Notes under the pieces: generated by a model
Seen by the model: the letters and a program-made list of their open reading frames with translations, nothing else
Databases searched by the model: none
What the model was told of the DNA's origin: nothing
Origin: Actinomycetota bacterium
Lineage (GTDB): Bacteria; Actinomycetota; Acidimicrobiia; IMCC26256; VFJJ01
Length of the DNA stretch: 33,126 nucleotides
Assembly (NCBI GenBank): GCA_009886115.1
Contig: VFJJ01000160.1
Location: 1-33,126, forward strand
Direction of reading: 5' to 3'
Made by a program: the position numbers and the translations under genes
Shown: positions 8,455-16,175 of the stretch, in pieces
Numbering within the stretch: the stretch's first letter is position 1
Layout of the letters: the number at the start of each line of letters is the position of its first letter

Positions 8455-10115
8455 ACCGTCTCCAGGTAGAGGTGCACGTTGCTGATCGCGCTCGAGCCTT
8501 CACCGACCGCGGATGCCACTCGTTTCATCGAGGAGCGCCGCACATCGCCGGCCGCGAACACGCCGGGTGCACTCGTCTCCAGGAGGAACGGCGGCCGTCG
8601 CAGCGCCCAGCCGGGGCCGTCGACGCCGCCCAGCGCACCAACGTCGGGACCGGTCAAGATGAACCCGTGCTCATCTCTCGCGACGACGTGAGCGAGCCAG
8701 TCGGTGCGCGGTTTCGCCCCGATGAACGCATACAACCAGTTCGCCGACACGTCCTGCTGCGTCCCGGTGTCGCGCTCGACAAGGGTGAGCCATTCGAGGT
8801 GATCGGAGCCGCCACCCCGGACGATCTCGGTGCGTAGACGTACTTCGATCCTGTCGGAGGCGAGGATCCGATCAACGAGGTACCTCGACATCGAGGCCTC
8901 GAGCGACTCGCCGCGCACCAGCATCACCACGCGGCGTGCGTACTGAGCGAGGTGGAGCGCCGCTTGCCCGGCCGAGTTGGCAGCGCCGACGAGATACACG
9001 TCGTCGCCCTCGGTCGTGCGGGCATCACTCACCGAGGCGCCGTAGTACACGCCTCTCCCCGTGAAGTCGGCGAGCCCTTCAGCGGTCAGCAACTGGTACG
9101 ACACGCCGGTAGCGACGACGACGGCTCGCGACTCGATCTCGGAACCGTCGTCGAAGCTGAGCGCGAAGATCGAACCGCGCAACTCGAGCGACTGCACATT
9201 GCGGGCGAGCACCATCTCGGCTCCGAGCCGGCGCGCCTGTGTCGCCGCTCGATGGGACAGATCGGCGCCGCTGAGGCCGTTCGGGAAGCCGAGGTAGTTC
9301 TCGATCCTCGAGCTCTGGCCTGCCTGTCCCCCCGGCGCATCGCGTTCGATCACGATGGTCCGCAAGCCCTCCGAGGCCGCGTAGACCGCCGCAGCCAGAC
9401 CAGCAGGCCCGGCGCCCACGACCACGACGTCGTACAGCGCTGCTTCTGTGGTGGTGTGGAGTCCCAGCGCGCTCGCGAGCTCGAGCGTGCTCGCGCCGTG
9501 CAGCACCGTGCCGTCCGGCAGGAGCACCAGAGGAAGCCCGCCCTCCGAGGCGCCGAAGAGGCCGTGCAGCCGCTGGGCCTCGGCGTCGGTGTCGAGCTCG
9601 AGCCACTGGTAGTGGACATGGTTGCGGGCGAGGAAGATCCGCGTGTCGTAGCTCCGTTCCGACCACCGGTTCCCGACCACGCGAACGCCTTCGAATCGTT
9701 GGCTGTTGGCACGGTCCCAATCGTCCAACAGATCGTCGAGCACCGGGTACAGACGCTCTTCCGGCGGCGCCCACGGCTTCATCAGATAGTGGTCGAGGCC
9801 GATCTCGTTGATCGCGGTGATCGCCACCTCGGTGTCGGCGTATGCAGTGAGGAGGAGGAGCTTGGCGCCCGGCGCGATCGGTCGAGCCCGTTCGAGGAGC
9901 TCGATCCCGGTCATCTCCGGCATGCGATGATCCGACAGGATCAACGCAACCGGATGATCACGTCGACCGAGCTCCTCCAACGCCGCCAGTGCCTCTGCGC
10001 CCGACGTGGCCCGGATGATCCGGTACCGCTCGGCGTAGCGCGCCCGCAGGTCACGGGCCACCGCCTGCGAGACCGTCACGTCGTCGTCGACAGTCAGAAT
10101 CGCCGGTCTCGCCAC
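8451..10115 (-). CDS. Response regulator fused to glutaredoxin-like and thioredoxin-reductase-like domains, cysteine-free
   Basis: A 554-residue three-part protein. Residues 5-125 are a receiver domain: acidic pocket D10-D12, phospho-acceptor D62 in LILSDHRMPEMTG, T90 and K113. Residues about 143-220 resemble a glutaredoxin fold, but the CPYC position reads W-S-E-R-S-Y (151-156). Residues 228-554 are a two-Rossmann thioredoxin-reductase-like flavoprotein with FAD motif GAGPAG (234-239), NADPH motif GAANSAG (377-383) and C-terminal GVFAAGD. The usual CATC is replaced by G-A-S-V (359-362). I find no cysteine in the whole chain, so disulfide reduction is not possible. The GTG start has a strong AAGGGAGGT upstream. 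It is the first gene of a unit with the kinase at 8454. Related fusions are annotated in Actinobacteria as response regulator/thioredoxin-disulfide reductase; I know of no assigned function. Confidence 0.9.
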   Translation of the reverse strand: MARPAILTVDDDVTVSQAVARDLRARYAERYRIIRATSGAEALAALEELGRRDHPVALILSDHRMPEMTGIELLERARPIAPGAKLLLLTAYADTEVAITAINEIGLDHYLMKPWAPPEERLYPVLDDLLDDWDRANSQRFEGVRVVGNRWSERSYDTRIFLARNHVHYQWLELDTDAEAQRLHGLFGASEGGLPLVLLPDGTVLHGASTLELASALGLHTTTEAALYDVVVVGAGPAGLAAAVYAASEGLRTIVIERDAPGGQAGQSSRIENYLGFPNGLSGADLSHRAATQARRLGAEMVLARNVQSLELRGSIFALSFDDGSEIESRAVVVATGVSYQLLTAEGLADFTGRGVYYGASVSDARTTEGDDVYLVGAANSAGQAALHLAQYARRVVMLVRGESLEASMSRYLVDRILASDRIEVRLRTEIVRGGGSDHLEWLTLVERDTGTQQDVSANWLYAFIGAKPRTDWLAHVVARDEHGFILTGPDVGALGGVDGPGWALRRPPFLLETSAPGVFAAGDVRRSSMKRVASAVGEGSSAISNVHLYLETV

Positions 10116-10395
10116 GGCACCTCCCTTCTGAAGCGACCCCTTCGGGGCTCAGGCGAGGGAAGCTACCCCACCAATCCGCAGAGCGACATGCCTCATCAGG
10201 CGTGGATCGGCCCCGAACGACGACGCGAACGAACGCCCCCGTCGTCGAAGAGCGAACTACGTTGGGTTCGCAGTTCGAGGAGCCGCACGAGAGGCGTCAC
10301 CGACGACGACGCACCTGGGCACAACCGGCGCTTCGCAGGAGCGTCTCTCACGGCCGAGACCGCTGGACAACATCGAGCACCGAAGGATCGTGACC
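10116..10395. other. Divergent intergenic region between the signalling unit and the P450
   Basis: 280 bases with no plausible gene. It holds the ribosome binding site of the response regulator at its left edge, a small CCCC-TTC-GGGG hairpin in that gene's leader (about 10136-10146), and a perfect 6-bp inverted repeat GCGAAC/GTTCGC (10252-10257 and 10266-10271, 8-base spacer) that could be an operator. AAGGA at 10383-10387 is the P450 ribosome binding site. Confidence 0.5.
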
Positions 10396-11637
10396 ATGGC
10401 CATGATCGAACCGATCGAGGATCTCTCCGACCCCACCTGGGATCCGCATCTCGGCGACGAGTTGTTCTTCGGGACGCTCAGCGATCCGTACCCGATCCTC
10501 GCCCGGCTCCGGGAGAGCGCCGGAGTGGTGCCTGGTGATTTCCGCGACGCCATGGGATTGCCGCCGAGCCCCCCGCAGGCGTACGCCCCGCACTACATGG
10601 TGCTGTCGTTCGCGGCCATCGACCATGTGCTGAGCCATCCCGAGGTGTTCTCGAACAAGGCGTTCGATTCCACGCTCGGGGCCGCGTTCGGCCACACGCT
10701 CAGCGTCATGGACCAGCCCGAGCACACGGGCTACCGCAAGACCCTCCAGCGGGTGTTCCGGCCCAACATCGTCCAGGAGTGGGGTACGGGGATCGTCGAC
10801 CCGGTGATCGACGAGCTCGTCGGTGCTTTCCGCGAGAACGGCAGGGCCGAGCTCGTCGAGCAGTTCTGCCGTCCATACCCGTTCACGGTCATCTACCGGA
10901 TGATCGGCCTCCCGGCTCGCGACATCGCCACCTTCTACCGGTTGACAGTCACCCAGATCCTCTCGCCCGTGCGGATGGACATGGCGCTCGAGGCCTCGGC
11001 CAAGCTCGGCCGGTACTTCACGGCGATGCTCGCCGAGCGGCGCAGGAACCCCGGCACCGACCTCGTGAGCGTCCTCGCCACCGCCGAGACCGACGGTGAA
11101 CGGCTGCCCGACGATGTGGTCATCTCGTTCCTGCGTCAGCTCATCAACGCCGGCGGCGACACGACCTTCCGGACGACGACCATCCTCCTCACCGGCCTGT
11201 TGACCAACCCCGATCAGCTGGAGGCGGTCCGCGCCGACCGCTCGCTCATCGGTCCGGCCATCGAGGAGGCCCTGCGATGGGACGGCCCCGTCGTCGCCAG
11301 CATGCGCGAGACGATCGAGGACACCGTCGTCGAAGGCGTGCCCATCCCCTCGGGGACCTTCATCGACCTCCTCTACGGCGCCGCCAACCACGACCCGGCC
11401 ATGTACGAGCACCCCGAGCGCTTCGACATCTTCCGCGCGAGGCGCCGCCACTTCGGCTTCTCCAGCGGCATCCACAACTGCATCGGCCAGCAGCTCGCCC
11501 GTCTCGAGATGACCCGGGCCGTCAACGCCATCCTCGACCGTCTCCCCAACGTGAGGCTCGACCCCGAAGCCCCGGCCCCCCAACCCCGGGGAGCCATGAT
11601 GCGCACGCCCCCGGCGATCAACGTCGTGTTCGACTGA
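10396..11637 (+). CDS. Cytochrome P450
   Basis: A 413-residue soluble bacterial P450 that would hydroxylate a hydrophobic substrate using electrons from a ferredoxin and its reductase (neither gene is in the window). The I-helix oxygen-activation motif AGGDTT is at 252-257, ExxR is EALR (291-294), and the haem-binding loop FGFSSGIHNCIG gives the axial thiolate C362. The start at 10396 is preferred over the upstream in-frame GTG at 10390, because AAGGA lies 8 bases before the ATG but only 2 before the GTG. The stop codon lies inside the first unit of an 8-bp tandem repeat. The family number and substrate cannot be given from sequence alone. Confidence 0.93.
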   Translation: MAMIEPIEDLSDPTWDPHLGDELFFGTLSDPYPILARLRESAGVVPGDFRDAMGLPPSPPQAYAPHYMVLSFAAIDHVLSHPEVFSNKAFDSTLGAAFGHTLSVMDQPEHTGYRKTLQRVFRPNIVQEWGTGIVDPVIDELVGAFRENGRAELVEQFCRPYPFTVIYRMIGLPARDIATFYRLTVTQILSPVRMDMALEASAKLGRYFTAMLAERRRNPGTDLVSVLATAETDGERLPDDVVISFLRQLINAGGDTTFRTTTILLTGLLTNPDQLEAVRADRSLIGPAIEEALRWDGPVVASMRETIEDTVVEGVPIPSGTFIDLLYGAANHDPAMYEHPERFDIFRARRRHFGFSSGIHNCIGQQLARLEMTRAVNAILDRLPNVRLDPEAPAPQPRGAMMRTPPAINVVFD

Positions 11638-11682
11638 GTGACTGAGTGACTGAGTGACTGAGTGACTGAGTGACTGAGTGAC
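11633..11682. repeat. 8-bp tandem repeat (ACTGAGTG x6)
   Basis: Six perfect copies of ACTGAGTG followed by a partial AC. The P450 stop codon (11635-11637) is part of the first unit. Because the unit length is not a multiple of three and contains TGA, the array places stop codons in all three forward frames. It separates the P450 from the MerB-like gene, whose start lies 52 bases further on. Confidence 0.95.
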
Positions 11683-11734
11683 GGCCCGCCGAGCATGGGC
11701 GACGTCGAATCCGTCACACCTACACTCGAGCGGC

Positions 11735-12394
11735 ATGGAAGCTGCCGATCTTCAGGTGCGGAACACGACGTATCACGGCTTCGTGGAGCTGGGCCGGGCC
11801 CCTGTCGTGGGCGAGATCGCCGGGCGCCTCCAGATGAGCGTCGCCGAGGTGGGGGCGAGTTGGCAACGACTCCACGGTCTCCATGCACTCGTCCTCGACG
11901 GTGACGGCTCCAGCCTTCGGATGGCCAACCCGTTCTCTGCCGTGCCGACCCGTCACCGAGTTCGCGCCGATGGACGATGGTGGTTCGCCAACTGCGCGTG
12001 GGATGCTTTCGGAATCTGCGCGGCGTTGCACGTCGACGGGCACATCTCGTCGGTCTGCCCGGACTGCAGCGAACCGATCGAGATCGACCTTGTCGCCGAG
12101 CAGCCCAGCGATACCTCGCTGCTGTTCCACAGCATCGTCCCCGCCGCACGGTGGTGGGATGACATCGTGTTCACGTGAGGCTCGATGAACCTCTTCCGGT
12201 CGGAGGAGCACATCGCCCACTGGCTCGACGGCCGTAGTCCTGGCATGACCACCACGGTCGTCACACTCAGCGAGCTCGCGCACGCCTGGTGGGGCAACCG
12301 CCTCGACCCCGCGTGGCAGCCCAGGTCGAAAGCGGCCAACCGCGCGATCCTCGACTCCCTCGGCCTCACCGGGCCGCTCTGGTCGCTCGACTGA
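11735..12394 (+). CDS. MerB-like organomercurial lyase, predicted selenoprotein (in-frame TGA = Sec148)
   Basis: The ATG at 11735 opens a frame that meets TGA at 12176-12178 and continues in the same frame to a TGA stop at 12392-12394, giving 219 residues including Sec; MerB of plasmid R831b has 212. The N-terminal part has the winged-helix-like segment and FANCAWDAFGIC, where C87 and D90 match MerB C96 and D99. SSVCPDC places C108 at the structural Cys117. The interrupted segment reads WDDIVFT-U-GSMNLFRS, and aligning NLFRS to MerB HFFAS puts the TGA exactly on catalytic Cys159. MerB breaks C-Hg bonds by attack of these two cysteines with the Asp as proton shuttle. A SECIS-like hairpin follows the TGA. 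The conceptual product is therefore a Cys/Sec lyase. No merA, merR, merT or merP is nearby, so the substrate need not be mercury. Alternative: a nonsense-mutated pseudogene. Confidence 0.82.
12176..12208 (+). promoter_or_regulatory. Candidate bacterial SECIS element after the in-frame TGA
   Basis: The TGA (12176-12178) is followed by 12 bases and then a perfect 7-bp stem (12191-12197 CTCTTCC with 12202-12208 GGAGGAG, one G-U pair) closing a four-base loop GGUC (12198-12201). The first loop G lies 19 bases after the TGA. The E. coli fdhF SECIS has 18 bases before its GGUC-containing loop, which SelB recognises. Both loop sequence and distance therefore fit the bacterial SECIS pattern. The hairpin lies wholly inside coding sequence, as bacterial elements do. 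Confidence 0.8.
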
Positions 12395-12517
12395 GCTCCG
12401 CCGCACCCGGTTCACCAGCACCCCGGCGTGTCGGCCGTCGTGTCGTGTCGCGTCCGCCTGGTTCGATCAGGTTTCGACGCGCTACTCGAACCGGTGATCG
12501 TCGTCGCGGCGGCGTTC

Positions 12518-13579
12518 TCACGGCACGGATGACGCGGCCCGAACGTGTTCCACGACAGGGGCGAACGCTTCGATCGTCTCCCTGAGCCCCTGATACATCG
12601 AAAACCCCGGCCGGCGCACGGCCGCCAGGTTGAAGCTGAGGCTCGTGAATCCCAAGTCCAGCACTCGCTCGACGAGCCGCATGCAGTCGTCGGCAGTCCC
12701 GGCCACACCGAACGCCTCGACCATCTCGGCCGAGATGAGCTCGTCGAGCTCGGGTGGGTCGTAGCGGTCGTGGGCGAAGTACCAGCCCCGCGCCCCGGTG
12801 AGTTCCGCGGTGATGGCGGCGAGTTGCTCGTCATCGATGGCGATGTCGTCGGGTCGGATCAAGGTGAGGTAATGGGCCACGTAGCGCTTGATCGACCGTC
12901 GGGCCAGGCTGCCGTCGGTCGAGGCGCACAGGGTGAGGCGGGGGGCGATCTCCACGGCGTTGACGGAGCGCCCGACGCGTGCCGCGCCGTCGGCCAGCCA
13001 ACCCCTGTATCTGTCGGCCACCTCGGCCGAGAGATATCGGGCCCCTACCAGCGCGATATCGGCCATCTCGCCAGCGAGCCGCATCACCTGTGGACTGCGA
13101 GTCCCGATCGAGATCGGAACGCCGCCCGCCAGGGCACCGCGCTCGAGCCTTCCGCTCGTGAGCGTGGCGCGGATCGTGTCGACGGCCGAGCGCAGCGTGG
13201 CAATGGGATCGGGATAGCCGATACCGAGGTCTTCCAAGCCGGCGCCGACCCCCAACCCGCAGAACACCCGTCCATCGCTCAGCTCGTGCAGCGACTGGAG
13301 TGCCCCGGCGATGATCGCCGGATGGCGGGTGTAGGCATTGGTGACCATCGATCCCACGTGGATGCGACTCGTGGCCCGCAGGCACTCGGCCTGGACGAGA
13401 AAACAGTCGGGGTACCACAACACGTCGGAAACGCCGAGCCGGTCGAAGCCGGCGTCCTCTGCAGCGCGAGCCAGCGAGGCGGCTTCGGCCAGCGTCATGC
13501 CCGGGGTGATCTCGGCCTCGAGCGTGAGCGGCCGTCGTTCGTGGAGCGCTGATGGCATGTGCGTCGTCGCGGCGCTCAC
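12518..13579 (-). CDS. LLM-class flavin-dependent oxidoreductase
   Basis: About 353 residues of the luciferase-like (LLM) TIM-barrel family, whose members use FMN or F420. Typical segments are EAASLARAAEDAGFDRLGVSD, SMVTNAYTRHPAIIAGAL, LSDGRVFCGLGVGAG and a late GTADDCMRLVERVLDLGF. The nonprolyl-cis-peptide region around SMVTNAYTRHP resembles F420-dependent members of Actinobacteria. The chosen start is the GTG at 13579, which overlaps the stop of the SnoaL-like gene as GTGA; the ATG at 13558 is an alternative and neither has a good Shine-Dalgarno. The longer frame to 13849 is a shadow of the upstream gene. The substrate is unknown. It is convergent with the MerB-like gene across 123 bases without a recognisable terminator. 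Confidence 0.82.
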   Translation of the reverse strand: MSAATTHMPSALHERRPLTLEAEITPGMTLAEAASLARAAEDAGFDRLGVSDVLWYPDCFLVQAECLRATSRIHVGSMVTNAYTRHPAIIAGALQSLHELSDGRVFCGLGVGAGLEDLGIGYPDPIATLRSAVDTIRATLTSGRLERGALAGGVPISIGTRSPQVMRLAGEMADIALVGARYLSAEVADRYRGWLADGAARVGRSVNAVEIAPRLTLCASTDGSLARRSIKRYVAHYLTLIRPDDIAIDDEQLAAITAELTGARGWYFAHDRYDPPELDELISAEMVEAFGVAGTADDCMRLVERVLDLGFTSLSFNLAAVRRPGFSMYQGLRETIEAFAPVVEHVRAASSVP

Positions 13580-14025
13580 GGCATCTGCAGCAGGTGGTGG
13601 CTCACGTCTCCCGGGAGGTGTCCCGAGCCCTCGCGGTAGACGATCCTCCAGCGCCCGTCGATGCGACGGAAGCGGTCTTCGTAGCGGTTGGCCCACACGG
13701 GCTGCAGGGGGAACTCGTCGGTCCGCTGGATCACCGTCATGTAGTAGTGGCATGACGCGGTGCCGGCCTCGTCGTCGATCTCGACGATGTGGTTCGTGGC
13801 GATGTGGCGCGTGTGCGGTGTGCCATCGTCGGGGTAGCGCCGAGTCCACTGCTCGAACGACTCCCTCACGGCGTCGCTGCCGTGGTACGAGCGGCCCTCG
13901 GCCATGACCACCTCGGCATCCTTCAACAGCTCACCGATCCCGGCGAAGTCGCCGGCGTCGATGAGCCGTGGATACGAGTGCACCAGATTGATGATCTCCA
14001 GGTAGCTCTCGAACGACGCGGTCAT
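13576..14025 (-). CDS. SnoaL-like (NTF2-fold) protein
   Basis: 149 residues, a second SnoaL-like domain, distinct in sequence from the one at 2509. It begins FESYLEIINLVHSYPRLIDAG, a typical first helix. The middle has GTPHTRHIATNHIVEID and the last strand pair is YEDRFRRIDGRWRIVYRE. ATG at 14025 has GAGGAG 7 bases upstream. Its 3' end overlaps the LLM oxidoreductase gene by four bases, so the two form one unit and probably serve the same pathway. The 194 bases upstream, shared with the divergent SDR, contain a run of eight G at 14163-14170 and no obvious operator. A catalytic role (isomerase, dehydratase) is possible but not shown. Confidence 0.8.
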   Translation of the reverse strand: MTASFESYLEIINLVHSYPRLIDAGDFAGIGELLKDAEVVMAEGRSYHGSDAVRESFEQWTRRYPDDGTPHTRHIATNHIVEIDDEAGTASCHYYMTVIQRTDEFPLQPVWANRYEDRFRRIDGRWRIVYREGSGHLPGDVSHHLLQMP

Positions 14026-14219
14026 GGTCACGCTCCTCGAGTTCGTGGACGGTTCCGAAAGCGCGGGCTGCTGGCGAACCCGACGGGCCATGCGAGACAC
14101 CGGTACGTTACGGTCGCCGGACCCCGGGCACACGCGCCAACGACCGACCGGCGCTCGCGATCGGGGGGGGTGCTCGCTTTGGGCACCTGCACCACGTCGA
14201 CCGGGCGGAGGCCAGTGGC

Positions 14220-15056
14220 ATGGAGCTGAACGGCGCAGTGGCGGTGGTGACGGGCGGGGCGAGTGGCATCGGGCTCGCGCTGGCGCGGCGGGCGCTGGCC
14301 GAGGGCGCACGCGTCGTGCTGGCCGACGTCGAGGAGGCTGCGCTCGACAGGGCCGTCGCCGAGCTCTCGACCAACGGCAACCAGGTCTGGGGTGTGCGTA
14401 CCGATGTGAGCGATGCGTCATCGGTGGAAGCGTTGGCCCGTGAGGTTTCGGAGCGCCATGGCGACGTGCGGGTTGTGTTCGCCAACGCCGGGGTCACAGC
14501 CAGCGGAGCCATGTGGGAGAGCACGATCGACGACTGGCGCTGGATGCTCGATGTGAACGTGATGGGAACCGTCCACTGCGTGCGCTCCTTCGTGCCGAGG
14601 ATGATCGACGCCGGTCTGCCCGCGCACGTGTGCATCACCGGGTCGCTGGCCGGCTACCTGAACCAGCCCGGTTTCGGCGCGTACAACGCATCCAAGCACG
14701 CCGTGGTGGCCATCGCCGAGACCCTCGCCGCCGACCTGCGCGAGGCTGGGCACGCGATCGGCGTCACCGTGGTCGCGCCGTGGTTCGTGAGCACCCGCCT
14801 GGCCCAATCGGCCCGCAACCGCCCTTCGGCCCTCACTGACGCCACCGTCGCCAGTCCCTACATGCAGGCCCTGTGGGGAAAGCTCGCCGCGTATCGCGAG
14901 ATCGCTCAGACGGCCGACGAGGTTGCCGCCCAGACGGTCGACGCGGTGAAGGCCGATCGGTTCAGCGTGTTCCCGTTTCCCCCGTCGATCGACGCCGTCA
15001 GGGCCCGGTTCGAGGCCGTGCTCGGTGGCGACGTGCTCGGGCTCTACCAGCCGTAG
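14220..15056 (+). CDS. Short-chain dehydrogenase/reductase
   Basis: A complete 278-residue classical SDR that would oxidise or reduce an alcohol/ketone with NAD(P)(H). The cofactor loop TGGASGIG is at 11-18. NAG follows strand four, the catalytic serine is in CITGSLAG, and the active-site pair is in YNASK. After this comes VVAPWFVSTRLA, the usual PG-motif region with A-P-W in place of PG. The D in VVLADVEEA suggests NAD(H) preference. GGAG lies 9 bases before the ATG. The gene is divergent from the SnoaL-like/LLM pair and convergent with the cyclase-family gene, 32 bases away. The substrate is unknown. Confidence 0.9.
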   Translation: MELNGAVAVVTGGASGIGLALARRALAEGARVVLADVEEAALDRAVAELSTNGNQVWGVRTDVSDASSVEALAREVSERHGDVRVVFANAGVTASGAMWESTIDDWRWMLDVNVMGTVHCVRSFVPRMIDAGLPAHVCITGSLAGYLNQPGFGAYNASKHAVVAIAETLAADLREAGHAIGVTVVAPWFVSTRLAQSARNRPSALTDATVASPYMQALWGKLAAYREIAQTADEVAAQTVDAVKADRFSVFPFPPSIDAVRARFEAVLGGDVLGLYQP

Positions 15057-15088
15057 CGCGCCTCGGGGCCCGGGCGCACCCTGCGCGG

Positions 15089-16060
15089 CTACAGGACGGC
15101 GATGGGGTTGACGGGGCAGCCCGTCCCCCCTCGAATGCGCAACGATGCCACGATCATCTGGAACTCGTAGCGACCGTGCTCGCGACATGCGGCTGCGAGC
15201 GTCTCGAGGTGCAGGTTGTCGATGAGGTGCAAGCCGATCCCGGTGATACCGATCTGGTGGATGGGGAACGGCCAATCGGCGATGGTGTGGAAGGGCATCC
15301 TGTCGGAGATGCCATCGCTCCCGAGCACCGATATCTCACGCTCGTGCAGGAACGTCAGACACTCTGGATGCAGCCCGGGCAGGCCCTCACCGAACGGGCT
15401 GAGCTGGCCGTGATGCTGTCGGCGGCGGGCATCGCGCCCGGTCGAGATCACGAGGAAGTCACCGGTTCCGACGCGGACGGCTTGCGCATCCTCGGCGGCG
15501 TGCAGGTCGTCGAGTGTCACGAGGTCGTCAGCGCTCAGGAACTCGCATCCCCGGAGGGCGGGGACGTCGATCAGAACGCCCCGCCCGACGAGACCGTCGG
15601 AGACGCTCATGATCGTGTTGGCCCGGGCGCCGTCGGCACGCACCTCCGATGCCGGGATGCCGTTGTACATCTCGCCCCGCACGAACATGTGGCACAGGGC
15701 GTCGATGTGGGTGAGGCCGAGACCGTGCACCTGGGTGCCCACGTAGTCGCCACACGCTTCGTAGCCCGGAATCCCGGTGCTGTCGCGCGAGTCGCCCGAC
15801 GTGAGCATGTGGTGCTGCGCCGGGAATGGCGACTCGGCAGATGGCATGACGGGGAGGTCGTGGGCCATGCTCAGCGTCACGCCCTGCCTGACGAGCGCGG
15901 CGGCCGCGGCCCGGTGCTCGGCCGTCTGATGGTTCAAGGCGCCCCGCTGGTCGTCGCCACCCCAGCGCCCCCAGTTCTTGAGCCGCTCGTACGCGGCGTC
16001 GAGGTCGGCTGTTGAGGGCAACGGCCGGGGCTGGACGGGTGCAGGTGTGGGTGTGGTCAC
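15089..16060 (-). CDS. Cyclase-family (kynurenine-formamidase-like) hydrolase
   Basis: A 323-residue protein of the cyclase family (Pfam PF04199), metal-dependent hydrolases that include bacterial kynurenine formamidase and ring-opening lactonases. The metal-binding signature appears as VHGLGLTHIDALCH (111-124), with H118, D120 and H124 the likely ligands. The N-terminal WGRWGGDDQRGALN is typical of the long-form actinobacterial members, as is the late GISDRMPFHTIADWPFPIHQ. A GTG start at 16060 is chosen because GGGAG lies about 7 bases upstream; the longer frame to 16105 is not supported. In this context it could open a lactone made by a Baeyer-Villiger enzyme, which is an inference. Confidence 0.85.
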   Translation of the reverse strand: MTTPTPAPVQPRPLPSTADLDAAYERLKNWGRWGGDDQRGALNHQTAEHRAAAAALVRQGVTLSMAHDLPVMPSAESPFPAQHHMLTSGDSRDSTGIPGYEACGDYVGTQVHGLGLTHIDALCHMFVRGEMYNGIPASEVRADGARANTIMSVSDGLVGRGVLIDVPALRGCEFLSADDLVTLDDLHAAEDAQAVRVGTGDFLVISTGRDARRRQHHGQLSPFGEGLPGLHPECLTFLHEREISVLGSDGISDRMPFHTIADWPFPIHQIGITGIGLHLIDNLHLETLAAACREHGRYEFQMIVASLRIRGGTGCPVNPIAVL

Positions 16061-16175
16061 GAAGGCTCTCCCAGCGGATGTGCGACGGCCGACGGCAGCC
16101 CGCACCGGCGTAGCTTACGGAGCGGGTCGGGGCCCCAGAGGCGCTGGTTCGACGGGGGAGCCGTGCGGGGAATCA

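Noticed and set aside
10348-11736. 462-codon minus-strand frame with a Ser/Val/Thr/Gln repeat segment
   Set aside because: The peptide repeat is only the translated ACTGAGTG DNA array and the rest is antisense to the P450.
12185-12394. Separate 69-codon gene starting at ATG 12185, with GAGG just upstream
   Set aside because: It is in the same frame as the preceding MerB-like part and supplies exactly the missing MerB C-terminus. A split at the active-site residue with a SECIS-like hairpin is better explained by Sec readthrough.
12456-12492. tRNA-like T-arm (GGTTCGA segment) in the gap after the MerB-like gene, considered as a possible tRNA-Sec
   Set aside because: The loop is one base short of canonical, there is no matching acceptor, D-arm or anticodon arm, and no CCA-like end.
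14163-14170. G8 run as a phase-variable tract
   Set aside because: It is intergenic, single and short; nothing ties it to a promoter spacer or a coding frame.
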